A DNA stretch of 64,000 bases from Sphingomonas sp. OV641 (GCF_900109205.1 NZ_FNZB01000001.1:1-64000), one strand, 5' to 3'. Numbered from the stretch's first letter, positions 43,710-53,019 are shown. The notes: a model not told the origin generated them from the sequence alone. Numbers and translations: made by a program.

Positions 43710-45050
43710 TCACCCTCTCCCCAAAGCGGCGTAGAAATTGCGGGCGAGCACGTCCGGCGACGTCTTGGCCCAGGCGAGCGCCTGGCGCACGGCGGCGATG
43801 AGGAACCGCTCCGGCAAGACGCCCGTGTCCATTCCCACCTGCAGCCGCTCCGCTGCCTCCCGTACCAGCGAGGCGTGCTTCGGTTCGAAGCGGACGACGT
43901 TGCACAATGCCTTGCCGCCATATTGATCGAAACGCTGAAAGCAGATGGCGTCGAGTACCGCGTCGATCTGTTCGTCAAGCCGCGCACGAACCCAGGCGGG
44001 CACCGGCTCCCAGGCAGCGCGCGGGTACAAGGCGTCCCAGGCGCGGCGGAACGCGCGGGCGTCTCCCCCGAAGCCGATGCGCTCCAACAATCGCAGGCCG
44101 AGCGGCACGCGAATGATTGGCGTCGGATGAACTGCTTCGTCGTTCCATGCCGCGCTGGATTCGCGCGACCGCCCCACCACATCCATCAGCGAGCCGACGT
44201 AGGCAGGGCCGATCAGCAGCACCCCGGCGAGATCGGCATAGGTTTCCTTGTGCCAGCGCTGCCACACGGCGGCATTGCGGGATGGCAGGCCCTTACGCTT
44301 GAACTGCGCACCGATGCGATCGGGCATCACCTCCCACAGTCCGAGATCACTCTGGAGGTTATGGGCCACCTCGTGCGGGACGGCGCCAAGCGACCACGGA
44401 TTCAGCAGCCGGTGATAGGGTATCTTCACCAAAGGAAACGGGTTTGGCTGTCGACCGAGCCGGGCCAGCCGGACACCCCTTCGAAATGTCGCGGGTCCGA
44501 AGCCGGTCTCCATGTAGGAGAACGGAGAGGGGGAGGGGATGGAGCGGGCTCGACCAAGGCCGAGATAGACCGCTTGGTAGCAGTCGAGAGCCACCCGATC
44601 GAGGGCGCCCAGCCAGGCGGCAAACGGGCCGGTCCGTTGACCGAACATATTCAGGTAGAATTCCCAGACCTGCTCGGTTTCTCGCGCCAGAGTCTCGCTG
44701 CGTTCCTTCACGGTCAGGAGCGCATTGCGGGCGGCATCACCGCCTCTCAGTACGTCGCGGGCCTGGAGCGCCAGCTTGCGCTCCTCACGTTCCTGACGGA
44801 GCCGTGCGGCACCGATCATGCGATTAACGGCATCGAGATGGGCGGCACTGGGGGAGGATGGGCCGGAGCCAAACTCACCGGGCCTGAATGGGCGCAGGCC
44901 ATCCACATAGCGGCGCGAGTTCACCGCCGTCCGCCAGGCGAAATAGGTGAGAGCTGCAGGCGGATTGGCAGGACTGAGCGTCGCACTCGTCGGTGCGATC
45001 ACGCCGGCCGCATCCGGTTTGCTGCTGCGGAGGGCGGCCATGCTGGTCAC
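43710..45050 (-). CDS. putative gluzincin-type zinc metallopeptidase, unknown operon
   Basis: A 446-residue protein with HEVAH at residues 226-230 (AVPHEVAHNLQSDLG) and, 39 residues later, ETYAD at 269-273. Together these give HExxH plus ExxxD, the zinc-ligand pattern of gluzincin peptidases. The N-terminal 130 residues are helical and charged. Aromatic segments follow (TYFAWRTAVNSRRYVD, WEFYLNMFG). No signal peptide is evident. The start overlaps the stop of the preceding gene by 4 nt (ATGA). A processing protease for another product of this operon, such as the protein at 45985-46908, is a reasonable inference. The family is otherwise not recognised. Confidence 0.72.
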   Translation of the reverse strand: MTSMAALRSSKPDAAGVIAPTSATLSPANPPAALTYFAWRTAVNSRRYVDGLRPFRPGEFGSGPSSPSAAHLDAVNRMIGAARLRQEREERKLALQARDVLRGGDAARNALLTVKERSETLARETEQVWEFYLNMFGQRTGPFAAWLGALDRVALDCYQAVYLGLGRARSIPSPSPFSYMETGFGPATFRRGVRLARLGRQPNPFPLVKIPYHRLLNPWSLGAVPHEVAHNLQSDLGLWEVMPDRIGAQFKRKGLPSRNAAVWQRWHKETYADLAGVLLIGPAYVGSLMDVVGRSRESSAAWNDEAVHPTPIIRVPLGLRLLERIGFGGDARAFRRAWDALYPRAAWEPVPAWVRARLDEQIDAVLDAICFQRFDQYGGKALCNVVRFEPKHASLVREAAERLQVGMDTGVLPERFLIAAVRQALAWAKTSPDVLARNFYAALGRG

Positions 45051-45952
45051 GACGCCAATCCCCAGCGCAGCGACTGTTGCCCGGTATTCTCATCCAACCG
45101 GCGTGGTTCAGACTCCTGCTCGCGCATCGCCGAGGTGGCGGACAGGAACTGACTGATCAGTTTGGCAGCAGCCTCGATCGCCGGCGGGTCAATGATGCCG
45201 GCCCGGTTCGCAGCCACGGCGAGCGCGGAGGCGATGGCCGCGTTCACGACCGTGTCAGTCAGCGGGGATGATCCGTCTGCGTCTCCCAGCAGCTTGCCCA
45301 TGGTTTGCACAAAGTCGCTCGCCGCGACGGAGATGACGAGTGCGACCAAGCGAAGCGGATAACCTCGGCGCACCAGGGTGGTCTCCACCCCCTTGCGAAA
45401 CGCGGAGGGCGCCACGCGCCGATAACGGACCAGGAGCGCGCGGCGGTGTTCGCGCTTGCTCTGCGCGGCACGGCTGCGCATTTGAGCGCGACTTGTCCGC
45501 AGCCGATCTACCCGAATCCGTTCACGAGAAGGGGCAAGTCCGGCCCGGCGACGCGCGCCGGGCCTGAGTTCGCCGTCAGATTGACCGGACATTTGAGACG
45601 GCAGTTCGGCGTTGGCTTTCCCTTTAGGCGGACGTGCCGGCCCGATGCCCGGCAGCGTGTCCGTCCGGCCGGGCCGGGTGGCGAGCAACTGGCGGCTGTG
45701 GTTCAACATGCCGGCTACGCGAGCCAGGGCTTGCCGCCGTCCACCGTCCAGAAGGTGCATGAAGGGAAGGACAGCGCCAAATCTTCCCTGTAGCTTGGCG
45801 ACGAAGTTGCCCTGCACCTCGCGCGTGGCGGCAAGCTGCCGCGCCGCATATTGCCGCGGTGTAACGGCCGCTACCGTAGCCGCGTAATGCTGGGCGTTCA
45901 CCAGGGCGAGCCCCGCGTCGCTTACCAGTCGGTCGACATCCTCGACTCTCAC
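45047..45952 (-). CDS. unrecognised basic protein, second gene of the unknown operon
   Basis: A 301-residue, strongly basic protein. The N-terminal 100 residues are helical (VEDVDRLVSDAGLALVNAQH). The middle, about 100-185, is Arg/Lys/Pro-rich and probably disordered (RRRAGLAPSRERIRVDRLR). The C-terminal third has two hydrophobic stretches that may be membrane-active (YPLRLVALVISVAASDFV, VVNAAIASALAVAANRAGII). It lies 32 nt after the first gene and overlaps the metallopeptidase start. No family recognised. Frame and coupling support a real gene. Confidence 0.72.
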   Translation of the reverse strand: MRVEDVDRLVSDAGLALVNAQHYAATVAAVTPRQYAARQLAATREVQGNFVAKLQGRFGAVLPFMHLLDGGRRQALARVAGMLNHSRQLLATRPGRTDTLPGIGPARPPKGKANAELPSQMSGQSDGELRPGARRRAGLAPSRERIRVDRLRTSRAQMRSRAAQSKREHRRALLVRYRRVAPSAFRKGVETTLVRRGYPLRLVALVISVAASDFVQTMGKLLGDADGSSPLTDTVVNAAIASALAVAANRAGIIDPPAIEAAAKLISQFLSATSAMREQESEPRRLDENTGQQSLRWGLAS

Positions 45953-45984
45953 GGCTCGTCTCCCCAGTTCGGGGTGGGAGGAGT

Positions 45985-46908
45985 TTAGAAGAAACGCTCC
46001 GCAGCAGCCACGGCTTTCTTGTCAATGCCGCGCTTTTTCGCCGCATTGTCCGCCAGCGCCTTTGCGATCACCTGGGGGTTGGAAAGCGTGCGGCTGGCGT
46101 GGCGTGCCATCACGCGAACGGCCGTACGTGGGGTTACGGGGCGACCGGATTGAACCTTCCGGGTCAGCGTTGCCACTGTCTTCTTCTGGATGGTCGGAAG
46201 GGTGCGGATCAGCGCCTTGGCCCTCGGATCACGGCTGGTGGCAAGGCGCCGCGCCACATCGCTTCCGGCCTTGGCCAGCACGGGCATCACGGCCTTCACC
46301 GGAAGCGGCGCTCTACTCGCGATGGTCACGGTGAGTGCCGAGCCAAGGGCGCTGGCATCCAGCGGTGTGGATCTGGCAGCCGCGGCAGCCATCGCCTCGG
46401 AAAGCTGATCGTCGGTCGCCGGGACGCGGACGGGAGCGTTCAGCTCATCCTCGGTCTCGCCCTCATCCTCCGCCTCCATGTTCTTGACGAAGCCGCCGAG
46501 CTTGCCGCCGATGGCCGCGCCGGCCGGTCCGCCCAATGCGCCGCCAATGACACTGCCGATGGCGGGGGCAAACTTCTTGGCAATGGGGGCGACAACCTTT
46601 GCGGCCTTTTTCGCCGCATTCCAGATCTTGCCGAAAAACGGGTCGCCTTCCATGTCGCCGAACTGATCGAATTGGTCGAACGGCTCGAATTGGTCGAAGC
46701 TTTCTCCCTCCCAAGCTTCCTGGTCGAACCCGTCAAACCCATCGAAGCCGTCGCTGCTGCTGCCGCCGACAAGGGCTTCATACTCGGCCAGTCCGCCGTT
46801 TGCCCCGGCGCCGGTCTCGCTCTCGGCCTGCATGAAACCGTACCCGTCCGCTTCGTTCAGCTCAAAGGGATCGGTCTCCATTTCGCCATATGTCTGGGTT
46901 TCGTACAT
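45985..46908 (-). CDS. unrecognised protein: acidic FD-repeat, amphipathic helix and glycine zipper
   Basis: A 307-residue protein, first in the operon, with GAGGAG upstream of its ATG. Residues 1-52 are acidic and Gly-rich, beginning MYETQTYGEMETDPFELNEA. Residues 53-90 hold repeats of Phe-Asp-Gly/Gln (FDGFDGFD, FDQFEPFDQFDQF). Residues 91-113 form a cationic amphipathic helix (FFGKIWNAAKKAAKVVAPIA). Residues 117-140 are a glycine zipper (IGSVIGGALGGPAGAAIGGK). An acidic linker then leads to a basic helical C-terminal domain (about 168-307). The helix plus zipper resembles membrane-active peptides and bacteriocins. The flanking acidic parts could keep it soluble or silent until cleaved. There is no classical signal peptide. 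Function unknown. Confidence 0.75.
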   Translation of the reverse strand: MYETQTYGEMETDPFELNEADGYGFMQAESETGAGANGGLAEYEALVGGSSSDGFDGFDGFDQEAWEGESFDQFEPFDQFDQFGDMEGDPFFGKIWNAAKKAAKVVAPIAKKFAPAIGSVIGGALGGPAGAAIGGKLGGFVKNMEAEDEGETEDELNAPVRVPATDDQLSEAMAAAAARSTPLDASALGSALTVTIASRAPLPVKAVMPVLAKAGSDVARRLATSRDPRAKALIRTLPTIQKKTVATLTRKVQSGRPVTPRTAVRVMARHASRTLSNPQVIAKALADNAAKKRGIDKKAVAAAERFF

Positions 46909-47128
46909 GGTCTGGGCTCCTCCGCGCGATACGGCTTGAGCTTGGGAGCCGGACCCCTCTGGTCGACTCCAAAGTCACGCGGGAGGATCGCTCCGCAGAC
47001 CTGATCTGATCTAGTCGCACCGACCAACTACCCCGCTTATGGTAGCTCATCCATGCTATAGGGCATGAACGCGCGCGACGTCTGGCGCAGCCGCGCGGTT
47101 CTTCAGTAGGACGTTTCGAGGGTACGAA

Positions 47129-47154
47129 AGGTCCCGCCGGTTCCGGCGGGACCT
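47129..47154 (-). terminator. intrinsic terminator after the APC permease
   Basis: A 10-bp stem aggtcccgcc / ggcgggacct with a 6-nt loop, 41 nt past the permease stop. It separates that gene from the unknown operon, whose promoter must lie within about 46909-47128. On the plus strand it is followed by cgcgtttt, so it could work both ways. Confidence 0.75.
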
Positions 47155-47194
47155 CTCGCGTTTTCAATAGCATTCCTTTGCTTCGGTTGTGCGC

Positions 47195-48601
47195 TCAGCC
47201 ACGTGCTCCGGCTACGCTGCCGCGACGTCCAACAGTGAAGTAGATCACCAGGCCGACGACCTGCGCCACGGCGAAGTAGATCTGCGTGGTGCGGGGCAAG
47301 CTGTAGAAGAGGTAAGCACAGCCGAAGATCGCGATGGCGCCCACCAGCGCGGCGGCTGGCACGCGGAACTTGCGCTCGGCCTCCGGCGCACGCCGCCGCA
47401 TGATGAGCATGCAACCGGCGACCGCGCCGAACGCCACGAGCGTGCCTGCGTTAGCCAAGGCGGCAAGCTCGTTCAGCGGGATGAGACCGGCAAGCACGGC
47501 CACGATCGCTGCGGTGAACAAGGTGACTCGCGTGGGTGATCCGCGCTCCGACACCCTTGCCAGGCTTTGCGGAAGAAGTCCGTCGCGCGCCATCACGAAG
47601 AAGATGCGGCTTTGCCCGTAGAAGAAGGCGAGGATCACGGTGGGAAGGGCGATCACGGCGGAAATGGCGAGATAGCGCGCCGCCCAAGGGTGCTGGAGTT
47701 CGCGCAGGATCAGCGCCAGCGGTTCCGGGCTGTTAGCGAAGGACGTATAGGCAAGCGCGCCGATCGCCGCGGCGGCAACCGCCATGTAGATCAAGACGCA
47801 GATCACCATGGAGCCGACAATCCCGATCGAAAGATCACGGCTGGGGTTCTTGGTTTCCTCCGCCGCGGTTGCGATCGCATCAAAGCCGTAGAACGCGAAG
47901 AAGATGATCGCCGCGGCGGCCATGACGCCTCGCTCAACTCCATCGGCGGACATCGCCTTGCCGAAGCCAAAGGGCATGAACGGATCGAAGTTCGCGCTGT
48001 TGAATGCGGGGAGCGTCACGGCCACGAACACGACGAGCGCGACAAGCTTCACCAGCACCAGCACCGCATTCAGCGTCGCACTTTCGCGCGTGCCAAGGAT
48101 CAGCAGACCGGCAACGACAAAGATGATCACGACGGCGGGGATGTTCACGATCCCGCCGATCTCCGGCCCCTGCATCAGCGCCATCGGAACGCCAAACGCC
48201 TCGTGTAACAGGGGAGCAGCATAGCCGGCCCAGCCAACGGCGACTGCGCTGACGACCAGTGAATATTCCAGGATCAGGCTCCAGCCGACCACCCAGGCGA
48301 ACAGTTCACCAACCACGACATAGGAATAGGTATAGGCGCTGCCCGAGGCGGGGATCATCGTGGCCATCTCGGCATAGGCGAGGGCAGCGCAGGCGCAGAT
48401 CAGGCCGGCGATGACGAATGACAGGATGACGCTGGGGCCGGCCTTGTCGGCGCCAACGCCGATCAGCGTGAGAATGCCCGTGCCGACGATCGCACCGACG
48501 CCCAGCGCGATCAGATGTGGCCATGACAGGCTCTGCGTTAGACGATGTTCCGGCTTCACATCCTCGTGTGACACAGCCGATTTTCGGGAATTCCAGCTCA
48601 C
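47195..48601 (-). CDS. APC superfamily amino acid permease
   Basis: A 468-residue membrane protein with 12 helices. APC signature segments are LIALGVGAIVGTGILTLIGV in helix 1, ICACAALAYAEMATMIPASG (helices 2-3), GSAYTYSYVVVGELFAWVVG and FFAFYGFDAIATAAEETKNP (helix 6). This is the CAT/YfnA-like group of cationic or neutral amino acid transporters. Substrate not readable. It is monocistronic, with a hairpin terminator downstream and a 358-bp upstream region shared with the divergent thioesterase gene. Confidence 0.9.
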   Translation of the reverse strand: MSWNSRKSAVSHEDVKPEHRLTQSLSWPHLIALGVGAIVGTGILTLIGVGADKAGPSVILSFVIAGLICACAALAYAEMATMIPASGSAYTYSYVVVGELFAWVVGWSLILEYSLVVSAVAVGWAGYAAPLLHEAFGVPMALMQGPEIGGIVNIPAVVIIFVVAGLLILGTRESATLNAVLVLVKLVALVVFVAVTLPAFNSANFDPFMPFGFGKAMSADGVERGVMAAAAIIFFAFYGFDAIATAAEETKNPSRDLSIGIVGSMVICVLIYMAVAAAAIGALAYTSFANSPEPLALILRELQHPWAARYLAISAVIALPTVILAFFYGQSRIFFVMARDGLLPQSLARVSERGSPTRVTLFTAAIVAVLAGLIPLNELAALANAGTLVAFGAVAGCMLIMRRRAPEAERKFRVPAAALVGAIAIFGCAYLFYSLPRTTQIYFAVAQVVGLVIYFTVGRRGSVAGARG

Positions 48602-48959
48602 TATATTCTCCCCGTTCGATCGCGCTGATCGTCGATCCTAATGTCCATGCGCATGTTTTCAGGCCCGGTCCGCACCGCAGCACGCGTGCGAGCTTCGGTC
48701 ATGGACGGCGACGACGCAACGAAAGCCCCTCTTGCGCGGCCCGCCTGACGGCAGCGGATCCGCTCCATGCGGTAAGTCGGCGATTGGCCTCGCTGTCAAA
48801 TTCTTTGGGTGATCAGGACGATGAGGCAATGCCATAGCTTTCCACGCGGCAATGTTGCGGGTGACGATCTTCCGGGCCCGGCTGCGCGCGTAGCAGCGCT
48901 ATGCAGAGCAGCAAGTGAGCTGTCTGGACAGCCGCCTGCTAACCTGTGAACGCAGAGGA
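48602..48959. other. intergenic region between permease and thioesterase
   Basis: A 358-bp stretch that must carry both divergent promoters. I see no RNA gene, clear operator or long repeat, and short open frames across it lack ribosome sites. Confidence 0.4.
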
Positions 48960-49766
48960 ATGACCGAACAATTCCTCGACGTGCAGCAAACACCCGATGC
49001 TGGAGTGTTTCGACTTCACATCACGAGGCCGATTTGCGTCGGCCCGCCTGGCAATGTCTTCATGTTCGGCGGCGTTGGCCTTGGCGCCGCGACCATTGCC
49101 GCGGAGCGCGCCACCGGGCGGAAGGTGATTTGGTCCAGCGCGCAGTTCATCTCCTATGCACGCGTCGGCGACACGCTTGACCTGACGGTGGAGGTCCTGT
49201 CCGCCGGCCGCAACGTCAGCCAGGTTCGGGTACTTGGCACCGACGCGGGCAAGCTGGTGCTCACCGTCAATGCGGCGCTTGGGGACCGGGAGGGCCTGCC
49301 GGACGGGCAATGGATAACACCGCCCGACATGCCGCGACCAGAGGATTGCAAGCCGCGGCCGCTGTGGCCCGTGCAGGATGCGGCGCTGATGGATCGGCTG
49401 GACGTGCGGCTGGCGCCCGGGCGCTATGGCGCGGGGCCGCTCGACGGAACGCCGTCCAGTGACGGGCGCATGGTGGTGTGGATCCGCACGAAGGAGAATG
49501 CACCGGTGGATACCAGCCTGCTCGCGATTTTTGCCGACTTCGTGCCATCGGGCCTGGCATCCGCGTTCGGGCGGCGCGGCGGCGGCAACAGTCTCGACAA
49601 CACCCTGCGGATCGCGCGAATCGTGCCGACGGAATGGGTGCTTTGCGACGTCAGGATCAGTGCCGCGAGCCGCGGCTTTGGGCATGGGGCGATCCATATG
49701 TTCGCCGAGGATGGAACGATGATGGCAAGCGGCAGCCAGTCAGCGATCCTGCGTTTCATGGACTGA
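48960..49766 (+). CDS. acyl-CoA thioesterase family protein (double hotdog)
   Basis: About 268 residues from the ATG at 48960; the frame is open to 48915. Two hotdog halves are visible. The first has NVFMFGGVGLGAATIAAERATG and VIWSSAQFISYARVGDTLDL. The second has FADFVPSGLASAFGRRGGGNSLDNTLRI followed by GFGHGAIHMFAEDGTMMASGSQSAIL. These are typical of TesB-like/4HBT_3 thioesterases that hydrolyse medium- to long-chain acyl-CoA. The Asp in SLDNTLRI is at the usual catalytic place. It is convergent with TerC and appears to be transcribed alone. Confidence 0.82.
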   Translation: MTEQFLDVQQTPDAGVFRLHITRPICVGPPGNVFMFGGVGLGAATIAAERATGRKVIWSSAQFISYARVGDTLDLTVEVLSAGRNVSQVRVLGTDAGKLVLTVNAALGDREGLPDGQWITPPDMPRPEDCKPRPLWPVQDAALMDRLDVRLAPGRYGAGPLDGTPSSDGRMVVWIRTKENAPVDTSLLAIFADFVPSGLASAFGRRGGGNSLDNTLRIARIVPTEWVLCDVRISAASRGFGHGAIHMFAEDGTMMASGSQSAILRFMD

Positions 49767-49938
49767 GCTGCTCGCCCTTTCACCCGGCTGAGAGCGGCCG
49801 ATAAGGTCGTGCGGGCGGCGCGTTCCGGCCGCCTTTCGGCGCAGATCGGCCTCAACCGGAACCTGCCTGGCCATTTCCTTCAGCCGTGGTCTTGGACAGG
49901 CTGAGGACGGACGAGGCAGGTAGTTCAGGCGACCGGGA

Positions 49939-50733
49939 TCAAGCCCCGGGACCGCTCGATTTCCGGTGCTGCGCCCGCCGCGCGAGGATGTTGAGAAATT
50001 CGACCAGCACCGAAAACCCCATCGCCGCGTAGATATATCCCTTTGGCACGTGAACGCCGAAACCATCGGCAATCAGAACCGCGCCGATCATCAGAAGGAA
50101 GCCGAGCGCGAGCATCACCACCGTCGGATTGCGGGCGATGAAGTTCGCCAGCGGGTCGGCGGCGAGGACCATGGCGCCGACCGCGGTCAGCACGGCGATC
50201 ACCATCACCGCCAGATTGTCCGTCATCCCGACCGCGGTGAGGATGGAGTCGATCGAGAACACCATGTCGAGCAGCACGATCTGCACCAGCGCGGACCCGA
50301 AGGTGATCGCGGCCGCCTGCTTCTTGTCCAACAGGTCGTCGCTGGGGGTCGCGTCCACGTTGTGATGGATCTCCTTGGTTGCCTTCCAGATCAGAAACAG
50401 GCCGCCGGCCACCAGGATCAAGTCTCGCCAGGAGAATGCGGTCTCGAAGGCAGGCTGACCATAATCGTTCAGCGGGCCGCGCAGCCCGAGATCGAAGACG
50501 ACGGCGGTCAGGCCGACCAGCCAGGCGATCATCGACAGCAGAATCAGGCGCATCGCCAATGCGAGGCCGATGCCGATCCGCCGTGCCCGCGTACGCTGTT
50601 CCTCCGGCAGCTTGTTCGAGAGGATGGAAATGAAGACGAGATTGTCGATGCCCAGCACGACTTCCATCACCACCAGCGCGACCAGAGCGGCCCATGCCGT
50701 GGGATCGGAAAAGAGCGCCAGCAGACTTTCCAT
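49939..50733 (-). CDS. TerC family integral membrane protein
   Basis: A 264-residue protein with about seven helices. TerC signatures are [18 protein letters not shown] with its acidic pair, [16 protein letters not shown], and the second acidic site [19 protein letters not shown]. The C-terminus [19 protein letters not shown] is also typical. TerC proteins are linked to metal (often manganese) export during membrane protein metalation; tellurite resistance cannot be concluded from this gene alone. It appears to be transcribed alone. Confidence 0.92.
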   Translation of the reverse strand: MESLLALFSDPTAWAALVALVVMEVVLGIDNLVFISILSNKLPEEQRTRARRIGIGLALAMRLILLSMIAWLVGLTAVVFDLGLRGPLNDYGQPAFETAFSWRDLILVAGGLFLIWKATKEIHHNVDATPSDDLLDKKQAAAITFGSALVQIVLLDMVFSIDSILTAVGMTDNLAVMVIAVLTAVGAMVLAADPLANFIARNPTVVMLALGFLLMIGAVLIADGFGVHVPKGYIYAAMGFSVLVEFLNILARRAQHRKSSGPGA

Positions 50734-50896
50734 CGAATATTCCTCTCCATTCCGGCCAGCCGACCCTGACGATGACGTGGCGGCTGCGTAACAATAATCC
50801 GGACGGAGGCTTTAGTTTCCCCGGCACCTGATCCGGGAGTGCGGATGCCTGAACCGTTGGCAGGCAGGAGCGTGCGACTGCCGCCCCCGCCGTCGT

Positions 50897-51709
50897 TCAG
50901 CGCATCGTCACCGACCATTGGTCAACCGAGAGGCTTCCCAGGCCGCGCACCGGCTCGACGCCGATCGCCAGGCCAGACATCCACTCGTCGCCGCTGATCT
51001 TTCCCTTTTGCCGCAGCCATTCGAGCGCCGGTAGCATATCGAGCGTGCCGCTGCGGAGATCCTCGGACTTCTCGGGCGCGAACATGCAGAACTTTTCCGC
51101 CATCCGCACCATCCAGCGGCGCTTCTGCGCATCAACGAACACACCGACCGGGGCGGACCGCTCGAAAAAGGCGCGGGTGCTGGCAGGCATGTGGAGGAAC
51201 CAGCCGACCTCGATCACCTTGGCATTCACATCCGTGGTGCTTGAACGAAGATAGAATTCGGTCAGGACGTTGCCGTCGCCGAACCGGTTTTCCATGGTCC
51301 AGGCAAAGCGCTGACGAAGCTCGCGAAGGTCGCGCATCCGGATTTGCGGCAACGGCCGCTCCGGCTCGCCGCCATCGTAATTGCCGTACATGACCGCATC
51401 ATAGCCCCAGACGCCCGGCCCGAAGCCGGCGCTGACCGGGGGCCAGCGCCAGTGAAAGGTCGTGTTCGCAGGAAAGCGATCGAGATCGACGACAAAGGAG
51501 TCGGCGTGCGGCGACCAGGGCTTCAACACGGTCACCATCTCACCACCCCATGGCTGGGCAAAGGCGAAATAGGAGCCCTTGGTGAACGGGGTTTTCGCAG
51601 GCACCACCACCTTGCCAGGGCCGGCATCGGGCCGCGTCGCCCAGACGAACACGCCAAAGGCAAAAAGCAGGAGTGCCGCGACCGCGAGCAGGATCTTGAG
51701 CCACTTCAC
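50897..51709 (-). CDS. membrane-anchored GH12-like protein
   Basis: About 270 residues starting at GTG 51709; the longer frame to 52219 lies over the acyltransferase gene. An N-terminal membrane anchor (WLKILLAVAALLLFAFGVFV) is followed by a beta-rich domain. The C-terminal part, LPALEWLRQKGKISGDEWMS then GLAIGVEPVRGLGSLSVDQW, resembles the end of GH12 endoglucanases, where the Glu of the GxEP motif is the acid/base. KVIEVGWFLH would then supply the nucleophile Glu. The similarity is from memory of the motifs and is moderate. It lies 62 nt after an acyltransferase gene, suggesting polysaccharide remodelling. Confidence 0.5.
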   Translation of the reverse strand: MKWLKILLAVAALLLFAFGVFVWATRPDAGPGKVVVPAKTPFTKGSYFAFAQPWGGEMVTVLKPWSPHADSFVVDLDRFPANTTFHWRWPPVSAGFGPGVWGYDAVMYGNYDGGEPERPLPQIRMRDLRELRQRFAWTMENRFGDGNVLTEFYLRSSTTDVNAKVIEVGWFLHMPASTRAFFERSAPVGVFVDAQKRRWMVRMAEKFCMFAPEKSEDLRSGTLDMLPALEWLRQKGKISGDEWMSGLAIGVEPVRGLGSLSVDQWSVTMR

Positions 51710-51771
51710 GTTGAAATCCTGCGCGTTGCAATTGAAGCCGAACGCACCGCTATCGCCCCAGCGCGCGTGGA

Positions 51772-52866
51772 TCAATCGGCGGTCGGCTTCATATCGGTGG
51801 TGCCGGGCGATCGCAACGGCGACCTTGGACCGCCAAGGAGCCGGCGAGCGGCGCGCGTGGCGGGGACCTCCACCCAGCGATAGGTCACGAAGCCGATGCC
51901 GATCGAGGCCGCCACGATCAGCGCGCCCAGCGGCATCGCCAGGTGCGGCGGAACCACGATCGGAATGAACATGGCCAGCAGGAGCGGGTGCGTCAGGTAC
52001 AGGCTGTAGCTGATGTCGCCCAGCGCCCCGAGCGGCCCGAAGCGGCGGCGGCCGAACAGCCGTTCCAGGATCACGCTGCCAAAGACGATCAGCACCGCGG
52101 GCGGCGCGAAGAACGCGACGCGGGGAAGCGGCGGATCGAGCAGCGCGAGCGCACCAAAGCCAAGGAGGACGGCAGCGAAACCGAGCGACGCCGGCGCCCG
52201 CAAGATGCGGGCACGGCAATAGCCGATCACCATGCCCGCGACGAATTCCAGCGGGATCGGACTCGTCATCCGGGTCAGAAAAGCATGGTCGGACGGGACA
52301 AGCGGGCGAAGGCCGGTAATGATCACGAAGAGGACGGCCATCAAGGCAATCCGCTTCGCAATCGGCAAGCGGATCAGCGCGGTAAAGACCAAGTAGAAGT
52401 AGATTTCATAGTTCAGGGTCCAGCCCGGGCCAAGGATGGGGCTGGTATCCTGCACGCGTTCATTGAAGTAGAAAATGAACAGAAAGGATTGGACGACTTC
52501 GCCGATCCCGGGAAGTTCTTTGCCGCGCACGGCGAGCACCGCCACCATCGCGAGCGTGGCGAGCCAATAGATCGGAACGACGCGGGCGATGCGGGAGGCG
52601 AGAAAGCCGCGGGCAGTCACCGCGCGGTCGCTGGTCGACGCGACCATCACGAAGCCGCTGATGACAAAGAAGATGTCGACGCCCGACGCAAGCCAGTGGG
52701 GGCGGCCCTGCTCGGTGATCAGGTTCAGATCATAACCGGCGTGATAAAGCAGCACCATCAGGGAGGCGATGCCGCGGAGATATTGAATGGAGTAAAAGAC
52801 GCCCTGGTGATGACCGGGAGCGAACGGCGCGTGATCGACGCCCGCGCGCCCTGGTGGGAAGGTCAT
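51772..52866 (-). CDS. acyltransferase family 3 membrane protein
   Basis: About 364 residues with about ten membrane helices. Family motifs are the N-terminal YSIQYLRGIASLMVLLYHAGYD with the catalytic-type His, GVDIFFVISGFVM with a downstream Arg-rich loop (RIARVVPIYW), and GPGWTLNYEIYFYLVF. DISYSLYLTHPLLL is in the C-terminal half. These enzymes transfer acetyl or other acyl groups to surface glycans. The ATG at 52866 follows GGAG; an upstream in-frame ATG at 52911 is less well placed. Confidence 0.88.
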   Translation of the reverse strand: MTFPPGRAGVDHAPFAPGHHQGVFYSIQYLRGIASLMVLLYHAGYDLNLITEQGRPHWLASGVDIFFVISGFVMVASTSDRAVTARGFLASRIARVVPIYWLATLAMVAVLAVRGKELPGIGEVVQSFLFIFYFNERVQDTSPILGPGWTLNYEIYFYLVFTALIRLPIAKRIALMAVLFVIITGLRPLVPSDHAFLTRMTSPIPLEFVAGMVIGYCRARILRAPASLGFAAVLLGFGALALLDPPLPRVAFFAPPAVLIVFGSVILERLFGRRRFGPLGALGDISYSLYLTHPLLLAMFIPIVVPPHLAMPLGALIVAASIGIGFVTYRWVEVPATRAARRLLGGPRSPLRSPGTTDMKPTAD

Positions 52867-53019
52867 CAAGGATCTCCGAATGCGTGCCGGCGGCTTGTAC
52901 CCGATCGGCAATGGCTGCCAAGATTATCGGTGAACCGGCCGATGCGCGCGAAGGGGCGAGGGCGCCTGCAAGTGTCACACCCCATATGTTAGTGCGCAAC
53001 CGAATCTGAGGAGATGATC

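Noticed and set aside
40471..46908. Prophage, type VI or contractile injection system origin for the unknown operon
   Set aside because: No sheath, tube, baseplate, spike, capsid, terminase, integrase or ATPase gene is seen in or around it.
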